A stretch of 64,000 nucleotides of DNA, taken from assembly GCA_002189035.1 (NCBI GenBank), contig CM007990.1, positions 4,650,001-4,714,000 on the forward strand, in the 5' to 3' direction. The stretch comes from Utricularia gibba. Its lineage: Eukaryota > Streptophyta > Magnoliopsida > Lamiales > Lentibulariaceae. Below are positions 46,201 through 61,300 of this stretch, one piece after another; position 1 is the first letter of the stretch; every line of letters starts with the position of its first letter. Below the pieces are notes generated by a model, which was given only the letters and a program-made list of their open reading frames with translations, searched no databases and had not been told where the DNA came from. Position numbers and translations under genes: made by a program.

Positions 46201-49200
46201 ATGCAGTTTCCTCAGCTTGATGACTCGCCGATGTTCCGTAAACAGGTTGGTTGTATGCTGTCTTTTTTCTTTAACCAGTCTTCTCTGCATTTCAAGAGAT
46301 GAGCAGGGTGGCCTGTGTCGGTAGTCAGGATGGGGGTCTCTTTAGCTACTATGTTTTTCCTGCTCTATTATATAGGCTAGTCAGTGCCTTGAGACCTATT
46401 GTATAATGCCGCAAATTATGCTGTTTGTGAGACTTGATAGTGTCAACAGGTAACCGATTGCCTAAATTATGAGGTAATACAAAAGAGTTGAGTTTTTCTT
46501 GTCCATTTATATGAAGGAAAAGTTATGAATTCTTTTGAGAAGACGCACTGCTGTGAATTTCTGGATCGCAAACCACGAATTCTTGTAACATAAAAAAAAA
46601 AAAATGAATCTCGTTTTTCCTGTTATTATGTTTTTCAAGGCTTTGGGATGTTGGATCGTGAATGCTCAAGTTTCCTTGGATGAAGTGCTGCATTTTTTGA
46701 ACTCAATTTCGTATCTTTGGTTTCTAGCCTTATGCAGCCACGTTAGTGGTCCATCTTTCATTGCTATTTCTGTGAATAGATTCAAACGTTGGAGGAGAGT
46801 TCGGAAACATTGGGTGAGAGATGCCTGAAGTTCTACAAAGGATGTCGAAAATACACGTGAGTTGTCAATGCCTTGATTTTTATTACGCACAAAGACCCAG
46901 TATCTCTGTTCAATCATACTGTTCATCTCAGTGAAGGGCTTGGTGAGGGATATGATGCGGATATAGCCTTTGCTAGTGCTCTGGAAACTTTTGGTGGAGG
47001 TCACAATGACCCCATCAGTGTTGCCTTTGGAGGTATACACCCCATTTCACCAAGAATCAACTTTTAGCAGTATCTTGTAGTAGTTTCCCTGCAATTATTT
47101 GAATTCTGGTTTCTATAGGCCCGGTTATGACAAAATTCACTATTGCATTGCGGGAAATCGGAACTTATAAAGAAGTTCTTCGATCTCAGGTGGACTCATC
47201 AATTAGTGCCTTCTTGATATACTTGTGTAATAGTTTACTCCACATCGACTGGAAACCCATTTTGCCATCTGTAACATTGATGCTAAAAGAATGTAACTTT
47301 TCTACTGAACATTGATGCTTTATGATATTTTCCTCTGGTATTCTAGTTTATTTTCTTTATGCTGACCATGCTAGGGTATGCAAAAATGAGATTTACCTGA
47401 AAACTATATGTCACTGCAAATATGTGTATTTCTCCCTCCCCCCAGGTTGAGCAGACATTAAATGAAAGATTGTTGCAGTTTGTGAACTTGGATGTGCATG
47501 ATGTTAAGGTAAACTACGTATAGCTTTGTTCAACACTAGTCATATGATACACCTTTTTTTCTGATCAAAAAGAGATATTATCTGGGCCGTTTATTTTAAG
47601 GTTATACATTTTTGCTTCTTTTTCGTGTCTTTTTTCGTTCATGTACATAGACTGATGGATCATCCATATTTTCACATTTCCCTAACTATGCAGGAGGCCC
47701 GGAAGCGATTTGAAAAAGCTAGTGTTCTTTATGACCAGGTATAAAAGTTATTCTTTCGCTAATCAACAAAACTGAATCAACCGATTATGCACATTGCATA
47801 TTGTTTGATGAGCGCAAAAGATGCAATAGTGATAGTTGAATTCACGACAGGCTCGTGAGAGATTTTTGTCACTGAGGATAGGAACGAGAAGCAATGTAGC
47901 AAGTGCTGTTGAAGAGGTAAATATGAAGCCTGGAGTACTGTGTTCAAGCCATGAGCTATATAACTAACAATGTCTGGTGATGTTTTTAGGAGCTTCACCA
48001 AGCCCGGTCAACTTTTGAGCAGGCGAGATTTAATCTAGTAAGATTTCAGATTCTTTATTGCCATGTCTTTTGGTTAGTTGGAAGGAGCTAGAATGTATCC
48101 AGAGATGCTTGGTCACAGGTAACTGCTCTTTCAAATGTTGAAGCAAAGAAAAGGTTTGAGTTCCTAGAGGCAGTAAGCGAAACAATGGAAGCTCATCTTC
48201 GTTATTTCAAGCAGGTAAATGTGGTACCACAGAGCCTTGGTTTGTGTCACAATTTTGCACCTCATTTATCTGTTGGTTATGTGTAGGGGTATGAGCTGTT
48301 GAATCAGATGGAACCTTACATTAACCAGGTTTGGCACACTTTCCATGTTTTCTCTCTTAAAAAAAAAAACCCCATTGGCGTTGTGAAGATGTGCCCATGT
48401 GAGGGAAGACTTTACAAATAGTGATATACCATTATATGCTGTAGGTCTCAACATATGCAAAGCAATCAAAGGAGCGATCAGAATATGAGATGGCTGCGCT
48501 TAATGAGAGAATGCAAGAATATAAAAGACAGATAGATAGGGAAAGCAGGATGTCTTTGAATGGTTCCAATGGATCTCCAAATGGAGATGGAATACAGGCA
48601 ATTGGGCGGAGTTCGCATAAAATGATTGAGGCGGTCATGCAATCTGCAGCAAAAGGAAAGGTGGGAGGAGTTCATATAAGATCTTAAATGACCCACAAGT
48701 TTCTCTGCCAAAGTTACTATTCCATTTCAGTGCTTCTATTCATATCTAGCGGTTCTCAGGTTCAAACAATCAGACAAGGCTATCTTTCAAAACGTTCCTC
48801 CAACCTGAGAGGTGATTGGAAGCGAAGGTTCTTTGTTCTTGATAGCAGAGGAATGTTGTACTATTATAGAAAAAGAAGCAGCAAAAGTGTGAGTTGATAT
48901 TTTAACTATATGCTGGTAAGAAGTAAAATCAAAAGTCCTTAGCCTGCAAGTTTATGTGATGCAGGGTTCAGGCACTCAGCTTTCCAGTCAAAGAAATAGT
49001 TCAGAATTGGGTTCTAGTTTGCTCAGTCGGTGGTTGTCATCTCACACTCATGGTGGGGTGTTCATGATGAGAAATCAGTTGCTCATCATACCGTGAACCT
49101 GCTGACCTCTACCATAAAAGTTGATGCTGACCAATCAGAATTAAGATTTTGCTTCCGTATTATATCCCCAACAAAGAATTATACTTTGCAGGTTCCCTTT

Positions 49201-51284
49201 CCTCCACCAATTCATCCTGGCCTATTTATCACATGTATGTATGTACAAGGAGCAATTCCGAATGTTACTTTTCCTTGCAGGCGGAAAGTGCCCTTGATCA
49301 AATGGACTGGATCGAGAAAATCACAGGAGTTATTGCTTCATTGTTAAATTTGCAGGCTCCTGAACGGGTAAATTTTGATAATTCCGTTAGGTAATTGTCT
49401 AACTGTTACTCATATGAGTCAAAGTTTCTTTTTTTTTTTTTCGATTCAGTGTTTGTCTGCTAGTCCAATGGATAGTGGCCATCATCATTCTGCTAGTGAG
49501 AGTAGTTCCTTGGATACTGTTGATTATAATCATGGAGCAGTTGAAGACTACACATCTGAAAGGTTTTCCACAATGCATATGGATCGCCCTCTGAGAAACT
49601 CACAGCAGTTTAAAGCTTTCCAAAAAAATGAGAAGCCAATCGATGTATTGCGGAAAGTGTCAGGTAATGACAAATGCGCTGATTGTGGTGCCCCAGAACC
49701 AGATTGGTCATCTTTAAATCTGGGTGTTCTCATCTGCATTGAGTGTTCTGGTGTACATCGAAATCTTGGTGTGCACATATCCAAGGTATAAACAATGTGG
49801 ACTTCTTCGTTTTTTATTTCAAAAAATTACAATGATAATTCAAGTTTTCGGATTTTGTTCACCTTAATATCATATGCAGGTAAGATCATTGACCCTTGAT
49901 GTCAAAGTGTGGGAGCCATCTGTGATAAACCTATTTCAGTCGCTGGGGAACACATTTGCAAATTCAGTATGGGAGGAGTTGATGCATTCAAAGGGTGCTC
50001 TGCGAAATGATCATAGTAACTCAGGGTAAGTCCCCTTCATCGTGTTTATGATAATAGAAGTGCTTTATTCATCTCTGTTTATTCTCCTGCTAAAATTTTA
50101 CAGGTCTGATTGGCAACAACTACCGCACTTCAGCAAGCCTTGCGCCTCTGATTCAATTTCTACGAAAGAGAAGTTTATCCATGCTAAGGTACTTCTAATG
50201 ATTCTTTTTGTTTTGACCAGCAGCCTCATGGTTTCCCTATGGCCTTCTTTTAATGTGGAAGCCCAGGTTGTTGCACTCCTAGTGAACTGGAAGAAACTCC
50301 TATTGCCAATTACCTAGAACTTTTGTTTCTGTTAGTTTTTATTGAACGCCCATACACCAATGAAGGTCCTCTTTCTCCAAGAACCAGGCACTAAGTTTTT
50401 CAAATGTTTGTAATGAAACTCCGGCTTTCCCACAAAGTTTCATGTGCTAGCGTAGCGTTGAGAGATGGGATTATACATTGAGCATGTGGTTATCTGTCTC
50501 CTGCAGTATGCTGAGAAACTTTTTTTGCAAAAGCCGAAAGATAGTTATTTTGTGGCAAAGCGGTTGTTGGATGCTGTTCGTGCCAATGACAAGAAGGCGT
50601 TATATGGTCTTCTTGTTAGCTCAGAAGCTGATATTAATGCCATTTACAGTCAGGGAACTAGTAGTAGCTCTTCTCTCACCCTTGCGAAGGTAATGCTTTT
50701 GCCAGAGCAGTCTGCTGCTGAGTGCTACTCTGGTTGCATGGAAGCTGAGGCCCACCGAGCGGCTAGTGCTACAAATCCTGCAAGCACAAGTGAATGTAAT
50801 AACAGTACCATGGATCTTGATGGGTGCTCGTTGCTTCACCTTGCTTGTGAGACTGCAGATATTGGAATGATCGAGCTTCTCTTGCAATATGGTGCAAACA
50901 TAAATTCTTTGGATTCATTGGCTCGCACCCCTCTTCACTGGTGCATCATTAAAGGAAAAACTGCTTTTGCTAAGCTTCTAATTGCAAGGTACAACTTTTT
51001 CTCTTCAAGAGTATCATGGGACATTCCAGCATGAGTCTTTGAAGGTTTCAACTTCTATGCTTATCATCGAACTGACCTCCCAAACCTTCCTCCGTATCAG
51101 AAAGGGCTGTTTATTTTCTTTTTTATTCGATTTAGTCATGTGGACAATGTTGTTGATCTTTTTCAGGGGAGCTGATCTCAGGGCGGTTGATGTACACGGC
51201 AGAACCCCACTTAAGCTGGCGGTTGAATCCAACTTCAAGGACACTGAATTTCTCACTTTACTCTCAGAGTATCACGTTCAATGA
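46201..51284 (+). CDS. ACAP-type ARF GTPase-activating protein (AGD1/AGD3 group; one-base frameshift)
   Basis: Nineteen exons: 46201-46245, 46780-46856, 46932-47032, 47119-47189, 47446-47508, 47694-47738, 47851-47916, 47990-48037, 48119-48214, 48287-48328, 48445-48660, 48760-48888, 48965-49191, 49281-49367, 49450-49785, 49880-50025, 50104-50188, 50507-50988, 51167-51284. About 826 residues. Order: BAR domain (from [10 protein letters not shown] to [20 protein letters not shown]), PH domain ([20 protein letters not shown] to [18 protein letters not shown]), ArfGAP zinc finger ([11 protein letters not shown] to [20 protein letters not shown], CxxC-x16-CxxC), and C-terminal ankyrin repeats ([20 protein letters not shown]). 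It stimulates GTP hydrolysis on ARF at membranes; AGD3/VAN3 controls vein pattern and auxin transport. The frame breaks at GGGG 49055-49058; one more G leads into [20 protein letters not shown]. The tight BAR exons keep phase 0. Confidence 0.93.
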
Positions 51285-52056
51285 GCTCTACAGAAAAAGC
51301 TTATACATTGTTTCATCCCGACCAATAACTGAACCTCACCAGCCGACCGCCGGCTTAGGATCTACTCTGATGTAATTATATATTACATACTGCTCTACCC
51401 TTCCCACCGGATTGCTTCCCCACCCTCTTGTGAATTGTCATATGTGATTGTGATATATGTATGTGTGGCTGAGAACCAGGTCCATGAAGATCAGTGTTGT
51501 ATGAGGTTGTTGTTTGTCTGATGTTCTGCTTTCCAGGCTGTAGTTAGGTGAACACTTTGGAGGCAGTTGTTTTTGTTGTATGAGTTGGACGCTCGAGTTT
51601 GAGGCTAGAGTTTTCCCACCACCATTTTGCACAGTGCAGAAATGAGATCCCATGGACAAAAAGGAAAAAAAGAGGAAAGAACTTCTGTCTTCCTGGAAAG
51701 GGAAAATGTAGAGTTGAAACTAGACTTGTGCTTCTCAGTTTCTTCGGTGAATCTGGCAGTGGAGCAAGCTGAGGACACTGCCGGCGGCAGCAGCTAGCCG
51801 GTGAGTCTCAGGCGCTCTGGACAGAGGTATTCTTGGAAAAGGAATGACAGAGAATGAGGGATGATGGCTTTAGGAAATTCTATGGCTTGTTTATCACATT
51901 TCCCAGTTGATTGATCTTCCAGTGATGAGCTCTTCTCAGTGCTAACTCAACTCAACAGTTTCTAAAACACTTCACACATTCTACAGCAACGTGGGTGCTC
52001 ACATTTGATATTGAAACAAGCGCAGAACCATCCATTTACAAATGAAGCTCAGTATC
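51285..52056. other. Convergent 3' flank between ARF-GAP and SCPL genes
   Basis: Must hold both 3' UTRs. No other gene or repeat recognised. Confidence 0.45.
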
Positions 52057-54187
<2,131 letters not shown>

Positions 54188-55425
54188 TGTGTAGAAGACG
54201 CTATGAAATCTGTTGGCACAGAGAGTAGACCATTGAGGCAGCAAAATATATGGTTTCTTAGATGGATCAATTTCCGGTGTGTGCAAGTGCATTTTTGTCG
54301 TTTGAGGAATGGAAGATACTGTGTGTGAGCTGTGAGCCTATGTAAAAGCCAGAACGAGATAAAGGGAATGAATTCTGGCAACTGTAGGATTGCAGAGCGA
54401 GCATGAGAGTCCCCCACCCTTTTTGGTCCCTTGTCTTCTTCACTTAAAAGTTGCCTTTTCGCTAAGAATTTTCCATCACCCATTGCCGTTCCCACCAAAC
54501 CTTCATTTATTTCTTTCATGTTTGAATTCATAAAATGTCTAGAAGGTGCAAAGATGGATATGCCTCTTAGAAAAAGGTGCAGAATGGCGGTCTTATTGTT
54601 AGTTGAGATTCTGCCCAAAATTTTGACTTCTGTAGTTGGCCACAACTGGATAGCTCTAATCTCCATCTCACAATACAGAATTCCCACAACTTCTGCTAGG
54701 TCCTTTATACTCCTCAAGAGCAGTGTGTTGAATTTATTACCAACTGCTTCAATAGCAGTAGCTTATTTGCCTAAGCAGCATTCCTCATATCATTGTCTTA
54801 TCTTAAGCATTACACAACTGCAAAGTGATATTGCCTGTAGCAGTTGGCACCGAAATCCATCCCTGGGCCATAGGCAGGACTCAGGAACAGTAGTAGTTCA
54901 TCACTTGTGAAACTGGGACATGAACAACAGTCAAGTACGGCTAGTGGCATATCTCTTTTGTGGCCATGTGGATCACACTAAAAGATATTCATGCGAAGTA
55001 TGATGATGGCAATTTGTCAAGGCACGTTTTGACCCCTTTAGATAAAAGGTTTTTGTAATGCTGCAGCAGACAAACAAGGGAAGTTAAGTTGAATCATATC
55101 GATTGGCCCATCGAAAACTGTACTATGTACACCTTTTTCTACTCCCGGATTGAAACTGCAACCAACGATCATTTCCAACTGACACAGGCTTCCCCATTTC
55201 GATTCCACCAGCATTCGAAGTTTCAGAGTTACCCAGATCAATGAGTTCATGGATATCTGAATGGTTGAAGAGAGAAAATGGACTTGAAAGAGAAAGCATG
55301 AAGGTTTGATAGAGATGGGGTTTAGATTGGCAGTCAAATGAGAAATGACTCCACTTGGCATTGTCTGGTTTTTCTTTCACAGATGAAGCACTTTTTTCCC
55401 AGCTCCAACAAAAAAGGACATTCTT

Positions 55426-55626
55426 TCAACACAAGAAGCTGTGTATTGCCTTTTGCTGGGGCTGCGTGCCTTGAAAAAGTGTATTTGTACTGAAAAACCA
55501 TAATATGCTTCCCATGTGCCTGTCTATCTCGATCTCATCAAACCCCAGCTTCTGCAGAAGTGTAAAGATGTGCTCAACTAGAACTCCAATGGAGTAATCC
55601 TCAGAAACTACAATAGCCCGAACGAT
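55426..55626 (-). pseudogene. Exon-like open frame of unknown origin
   Basis: Between stop codons (TAA at 55627-55629 and TGA at 55426-55428, minus strand) 66 codons read like protein: RAIVVSEDYSIGVLVEHIFT, then LLQKLGFDEIEIDRHMGSIL. There is no ATG at its beginning. I do not recognise the family. It may be a decayed exon, a part of an unannotated gene, or chance. It ends eight bases short of the inverted repeat. Confidence 0.3.
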
Positions 55627-55633
55627 TTAGCGG

Positions 55634-55674
55634 TTTCCTACATTGGGTCAGACCCTCTGACCCAATGTAGGAAA
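55634..55674. repeat. Perfect inverted repeat, two 19-base arms with a 3-base loop
   Basis: Arm 1 (55634-55652) TTTCCTACATTGGGTCAGA, loop CCC, arm 2 (55656-55674) is its exact reverse complement. The next pair outward does not match. The duplex would be a very stable hairpin on either strand. Confidence 0.9.
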
Positions 55675-56707
55675 ATGGTGCTTGTCATTGCTTTGAAAAA
55701 CTGCTATTGCGTGAAATATCTTGATGGGCCACCTCCATTTTCTGAAAGAACTCGAAGGGGAGCAGCAATTTGATACTTGAATGGATGACTCCAGTTTGAG
55801 AAAATCGTATGTACGAGCCAGGCAAGGTAGGATCCATAGAGATGATTTTGGACTTTTCCTCGCAATTTAACTCCCTCTTGCATTTCCACTGTCCTCGATC
55901 ATCTCTATTATCTTCCTTCTTCTCCCCCATTTCTGAAAACACAGAGAACAGTACAACCCACATACAGAACACACGAATAACATTAACAAGTCCTGGTGAT
56001 TGCTTTCCCGGCTACCTCCAAGATGGCATCCTTCCATCACAGATAACAACATTTTCATCTCTTTAAAGTTTGTAAAGAAGGGATTCCCATTTTCACAAAG
56101 TGCACGTCTTACTGCTTCTGTGGGTATGTGGGAGACAGGAAGTTTAGAATAATTATATACCCTACAATTTTTTCAAAATAAGAAACGCTTTTTAAAAAAT
56201 AGACCTTAATCTCAACAATTAGCAAAAGTGGGCCGGACTGTAATAAGCCTATATCCATTGGGCTACTACTCTCTGACCCACTAATGTATCATTTACTTCT
56301 AATACTATATTTTTCAAATCATGATAATTAACTAATCCAATATAGTGTTTATTGAAATGTAAAATTAGAGGCTTATGACGATATATCACATTGATTACAG
56401 AGGTGAAATGTGATATAGTTAAATAGATTAATCATTATAATTTTATGTGATGTTTCTTTTTCGAAAATAATAAATGTAAAATAATAAAAATTAAATATTC
56501 AAAAAATTGAGATTGTGTGATGGCATTCTAGAGATTTTTTTTTTGAAAAAAATGTACCATGTAATTCAATTTAATCTCATTATTTAATAAACAGTACAAG
56601 GTTGCAGCAGCAAGCTAACATGAATGGTCTGCTGCTCATTCAAATCACCATGATAAAAATGGTTCAGCATCCATCCGCACTCAAAGAATTCCTGGTTACG
56701 CAAGTGG

Positions 56708-58323
56708 TTATGGAGAAGGGGAATGCGGTCTTCTGGCGTAGTGAAGAACCATAACATGCTGAGTAGCTGATAAGCTTCGATGCAGGGTGATCAGCTCCTT
56801 AGGGCTCCTGCTCCACACCTTATCCCTGACGTGCAGCAGTGTCAGCAAGGGATCGAGCTTCTGCCCTTTGCATCTTATCTCTATCTGCACCAAAACCCCA
56901 CACCGGTAAGAAAACATAGTCCTTGTGTCATCGTGTAATTACTTCTGTGATTAGCAGCGGTGTCCGATGGAGTGAGTGCAATGAAATGAAATGCAGCAGC
57001 CAGCCACTTTCGCTTTTGGCTTTGTCTGCGCCTTCTCCACCCACCATCTTTCTTCCTAACCTTTCCGTAACAATGACGCTTGTATTTCAACCTTCTCTTT
57101 CTCCATAACATTCAACTTTCCCTTTTAGCAGGTGACCAAGTCGCGGAAACAATGTGGTCTGAACTAAATGTAAGAAAGGAGACAGAACTGGATATGGTTC
57201 TGGGGAAACAGCGTGTTAGGGCAACAGGTGTGGTCTATGATTCACCAAACTCATCCGTTAATGGCGTTGCATGACTCCCTTTGGGATCTATGCTCCAATC
57301 CCTCATCAGCGTGACGTATGGAGGGATGAAAACCCTATCAGGAACCACTCAACCACGTTGTTTCGCCTCGTTACTTAAACCCCAAATGCCTGACTGAGAG
57401 CATAATTTTGAGACCCAATATACATCGTGATTGGGATTCGAATACGGGTTCCATTGTCGTCCACATGAAGCATCACCAAAGCGAGTAGCCATGAGACTAA
57501 GCTAACGCAGGCAAATCTGCATCATACCAACTTCTGATGTGCATCTCAGGGTGTTATTCATCTTAATAAGCAACCGACTTCAGACATCTCTCGCATGCAA
57601 ACATGTCTTTTTCCCTTACAAACGCTTCTCCCTCCAAGGATTGTTCTTTTCCTTTTCTTTTTTTTATCAGTGTAAAGTAAGATCACAATCAACTTATTTC
57701 AGGAACCCAGGAAACGAAACTGTACCTCAGAATCCTTCTCGAGCCTTAGCTTGTTGCTCAAGTACTTCACAACAAGAGATATTGTCATCCCTCCATCCCT
57801 GATGAATATCAGTCTCGTCAGCGAATCAAGCAGTTACTACATATTCGTATATAATAATAATAATTACTTGATTCTCAAGTATCTCCTTGTAATCTGTGGC
57901 AACCATGATTCTCTATCGCTGCACCAACTCTCAACCGCTGAGTAGCCATGGGAGGTAAGAAGGGAATTAGAATACAAAATTCAGGATCAGGTGGATTACT
58001 CACTGGTTCTGAGATGCTAACAGCATAAACCATAACCCTGGATTGGGTCTCCTCGGAGGATGGAGGACTCCGGAATCTTGTAACCGGAGCGGCATGGACG
58101 GACTGTACGCCCTCCTGCCGGGGATATTTGCCGCCCTAACCGTCGTGTGACAGGCATTACCGCTACTACTACTAGGCGTGAGGTGGAGATCCGGGAAGCT
58201 CAGGTTCTTTCTCCTAAGGTGATCATCGCCATGATACTGATGACAACTCCTCCCTATACTAAGCTCCAGCCATCCCTCATCTCTATCATCCACCACGTCC
58301 TTGGAGCTCGATTCCTCCGCCAT
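56708..58323 (-). CDS. LAX PANICLE 2-like protein with C-terminal RAWUL/ubiquitin-like fold
   Basis: Exons on the minus strand 58323-58004, 57798-57726, 56884-56708; 189 residues, phases consistent. N-terminus: EGWLELSIG, followed by variable Ser/His-rich sequence. Then VLHPPRRPNPGLWFMLLASQ, a block typical of LAX2-type proteins. The C-terminal ubiquitin-like part reads DGGMTISLVVKYLSNKLRLE, IEIRCKGQKLDPLLTLLHVR DKVW, and ends QHVMVLHYARR. LAX2 in rice takes part in axillary meristem formation. Relatives carry about 14 residues of linker (EPFLPQIPKSYLRI type) between ASQNQ and DG. Here that linker is missing from the phase-correct model, although an unspliced look-alike reading PFLPPMATQRLRV stands in the intron at 57927-57965. 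Name by memory of the family; medium certainty. Confidence 0.65.
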
Positions 58324-61300
58324 TAATGGATCTTAGTATTCCACCAAATCTAACCCTAAAAAACCAGAACCCTACAACACATGATCCGCGAAAAGAGACG
58401 GATCTCACCACTCTTTCGAGGGGATCTGGTGAAGTTACGAACTGGGTTTCATCTCAAATACGACAAGCTCCTTTGAGTCCAAAGGAGGAATCATTTGAAA
58501 CTGGAAATACCTTCAGCTGGTGTTATACATTTGATTATAGGAGTGGGTGGTCAGTCATACGTCTCTACCTGTATTTATTTATATTTTCATTTTCTAAAAT
58601 TTATTTTCAGCCTCCTATTTATTATATTAATTTCAAAAAAAATTGAAATCCATGTTTAAAAAAACCCGAATAAATCGTTTTAAATCACGAATCATTCATA
58701 ATAAAAATTATGTTAAATTGGAAATAACTACTTGAACCACACTCATTGAAATACGTTAGTACAAAGTAAAGGATTCCCATTTTTCTCTTTCGGTAGTTGA
58801 CCAATGGGCGTACATGGGCCCACCATCGGGACCCACTGTTCCACGTGGATTATGGCCATTGGAGACCTTTAGAATAAAATGAGGTAGTGGGATGCATGGA
58901 CTAATGGACATGATCATGATAGATAGATAAAGTTAGGCCATGGGATGGACACCATCCAATGCATCCGACAAGATTATGATTCCATTTTATCAATTTTTTT
59001 ATTCTAATTCCATCAACCAAACATACACACATTTTGTTAGAATATACAATCTCATATTGTAATGTAAAATTGAAACAGTTAAATATATAAAAAAAATTAC
59101 AAAACATAATAAATCGGTTGTACTTAATTTTTTTTAATGTGATCGATGTTTTTTATGTATTTGAACTTCACATATACTCGTTCGATCCATCGTATCCTGA
59201 ATTTCAACACATTTCACACCACTTTGGAGCTACGGGTTTCATGGATGGCATCATGGGCATGACGACTTGATGCACTTTTGTCATCAGGGAAGGTGCAGCA
59301 TGGCATGGACATGAGGAGATGGATGGATCCCACATGGGGCTGGCTCGCATGGTCATGATGGGGTCGCCACGCCATGGATCCATTGTGTTGAGAGAGACAG
59401 GTACGTGTGCGGTTTGGTGTTCATGCACGCCACCAACTTTTCGGCTTTGTGAGGCATTCTCGCCCCCCATGCTTCTCCTTTCTCATCATCATTCATGCAT
59501 GGTGGATGCCATCATGAGTGGGGTGCCAACGCACATGAAAACAAATATCTCAAATTTGAAACTGTCTTTCATATTATATAAAATAGAATCAATTTTAATA
59601 TTATCTGAATAAAATCAATTTTGATATTGTAAAAATGTTTTATGGGATAAAACATACTCTTGAAGATGATTCTAAATATCTTGTTATATATTTATAATAA
59701 GCGACACACGAAGGAGCCTTCCAGGTTTAGGGTTTCCATGCTCAATCCCATCCACCATAACCCGTGAAGGGAATGTGGACCGGCCCAACAAGTGTATAAT
59801 TCAGCCCAATTAAAGAATTGGATATCCTTTTCAAGTGACTTGGAATGGGCTACGGAGTCTGAGCCCATTCCACATTTTGAAGTACCATACATATTTACTA
59901 CTCAATTTTTGTTATTTCAATTATTTTTGCTCTCTATGTTTTCAATACCAATTAAAATAGATCTTCAATATTTAAAAAACGGATATATTTGATTTTCCTT
60001 TTTTCGCAATTTAATAAAGTCGATGTTGCGCTAAAATTGAACATGGCAGATTTTTATAAACTTCCAATTAAAACTAGTTGGCCCGTACGAATTCACCTAA
60101 CTAGTTAGTTATACAATGAATCACCACTTAGGAACATGGAAAAAATATAAAAAGGTGAAGATAAAATATTCAAAATAGATCATATTAAATAATACTGTCC
60201 ACCTAGCTTTAATATAAAAAAGATAAATATATTTTAAAAAAGTTAATTCCCCCTCATTTGATCCATGTTTAGGTCACCTCTTTCTTGTACTCACAACCCA
60301 TATCGCACGTCCCCCGGAATGTTAGTGGACCCCATGAGATCAACTCTTGGGATTTTAAAAATAATAAGTCTCAAATTACCAAAATAGACATCCCGTATTA
60401 CGTCATCCGTGGCGTCAGCTGCCCCATTAAATAAAATAACCAGAAAATCAAGATACGTATTTCCTCTGAACCGGGGGCCCCAACCCGGTCCCACACGGAA
60501 CCGGGGGTGGTCGGTTCAGTTGGCCCATCTGTTATTTATCGTTACTTTACATTCTCCTTAAACAACATATTATTTTTTAATGTACGAAAACAGCATTTTC
60601 TTTTTATAAACTATTAATTTTTATAGATTTCATTGATAAATATGTCTAAAATTGATATAATAAAATTGAAAATATAGTTAGATAAATTATTTATTTTTTT
60701 CTCAATTACATATTAATTAAAAAAAATATTAAATAAAAAAAATTCTCAATAGGTACTAAACATAGCATGTTTGATAACTACCATATCTAAAGAAGAAATA
60801 ATTAAAGTAGGTACTAAAATTAAAAATACTTTTTACTTTAATTGAAATACAATAAAATAAATTTGTATAAAAAATACTCTACCAAACTATAGGTTAAAAA
60901 TTAAGATAGAGTTGTTTATAGAAATAATAATAACTGCGGGACCCAGTGGAGTTTATTTGAATAAAAAAATAATGGATGCATATGAATCATTTTTATATTT
61001 TAAAGTAAAAGGAATTGTTTAATATGTCGATAAGAAAGAAAACTATTTCGGTTGGCTGTTTGTTAATGATAATTGGGATGGAGATCCCACTTGGCGTTGC
61101 TTTCATCAAGACAGCATATTTATTGCCGGAGACACAATTATGGAGGCATCACGGCTCGCATCCGCGCCTCCCTGGCCCTCCTCCCATCTGGAGCAATGAA
61201 GAAGAGCGAGCAGTCATTCTACGCTGTATGTTGCAGCAGAAGTTGACAAAGGTCTACGCTTTCTCTCCATTTTTTTCTAGTGCGCCGTGGAAGAACGATT

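Larger units (their letters stand above)
54188..56707. other. Spacer upstream of SCPL gene
   Basis: The SCPL promoter occupies the first part. Longer open frames (54172-54717 minus, 55038-55361 minus, 55685-55972 minus) show no family features. The stretch contains a perfect inverted repeat and an exon-like open frame, listed separately. 56.1-56.6 kb is AT-rich. Confidence 0.4.

Noticed and set aside
57290-57540. tRNA-like GATTCGAATAC string
   Set aside because: I could not build an acceptor stem or a full cloverleaf around it.
59204-59612. CATG/ATGG-rich patch with open frames on both strands
   Set aside because: His/Met-rich translations come from the biased word content; no repeat unit of constant length.
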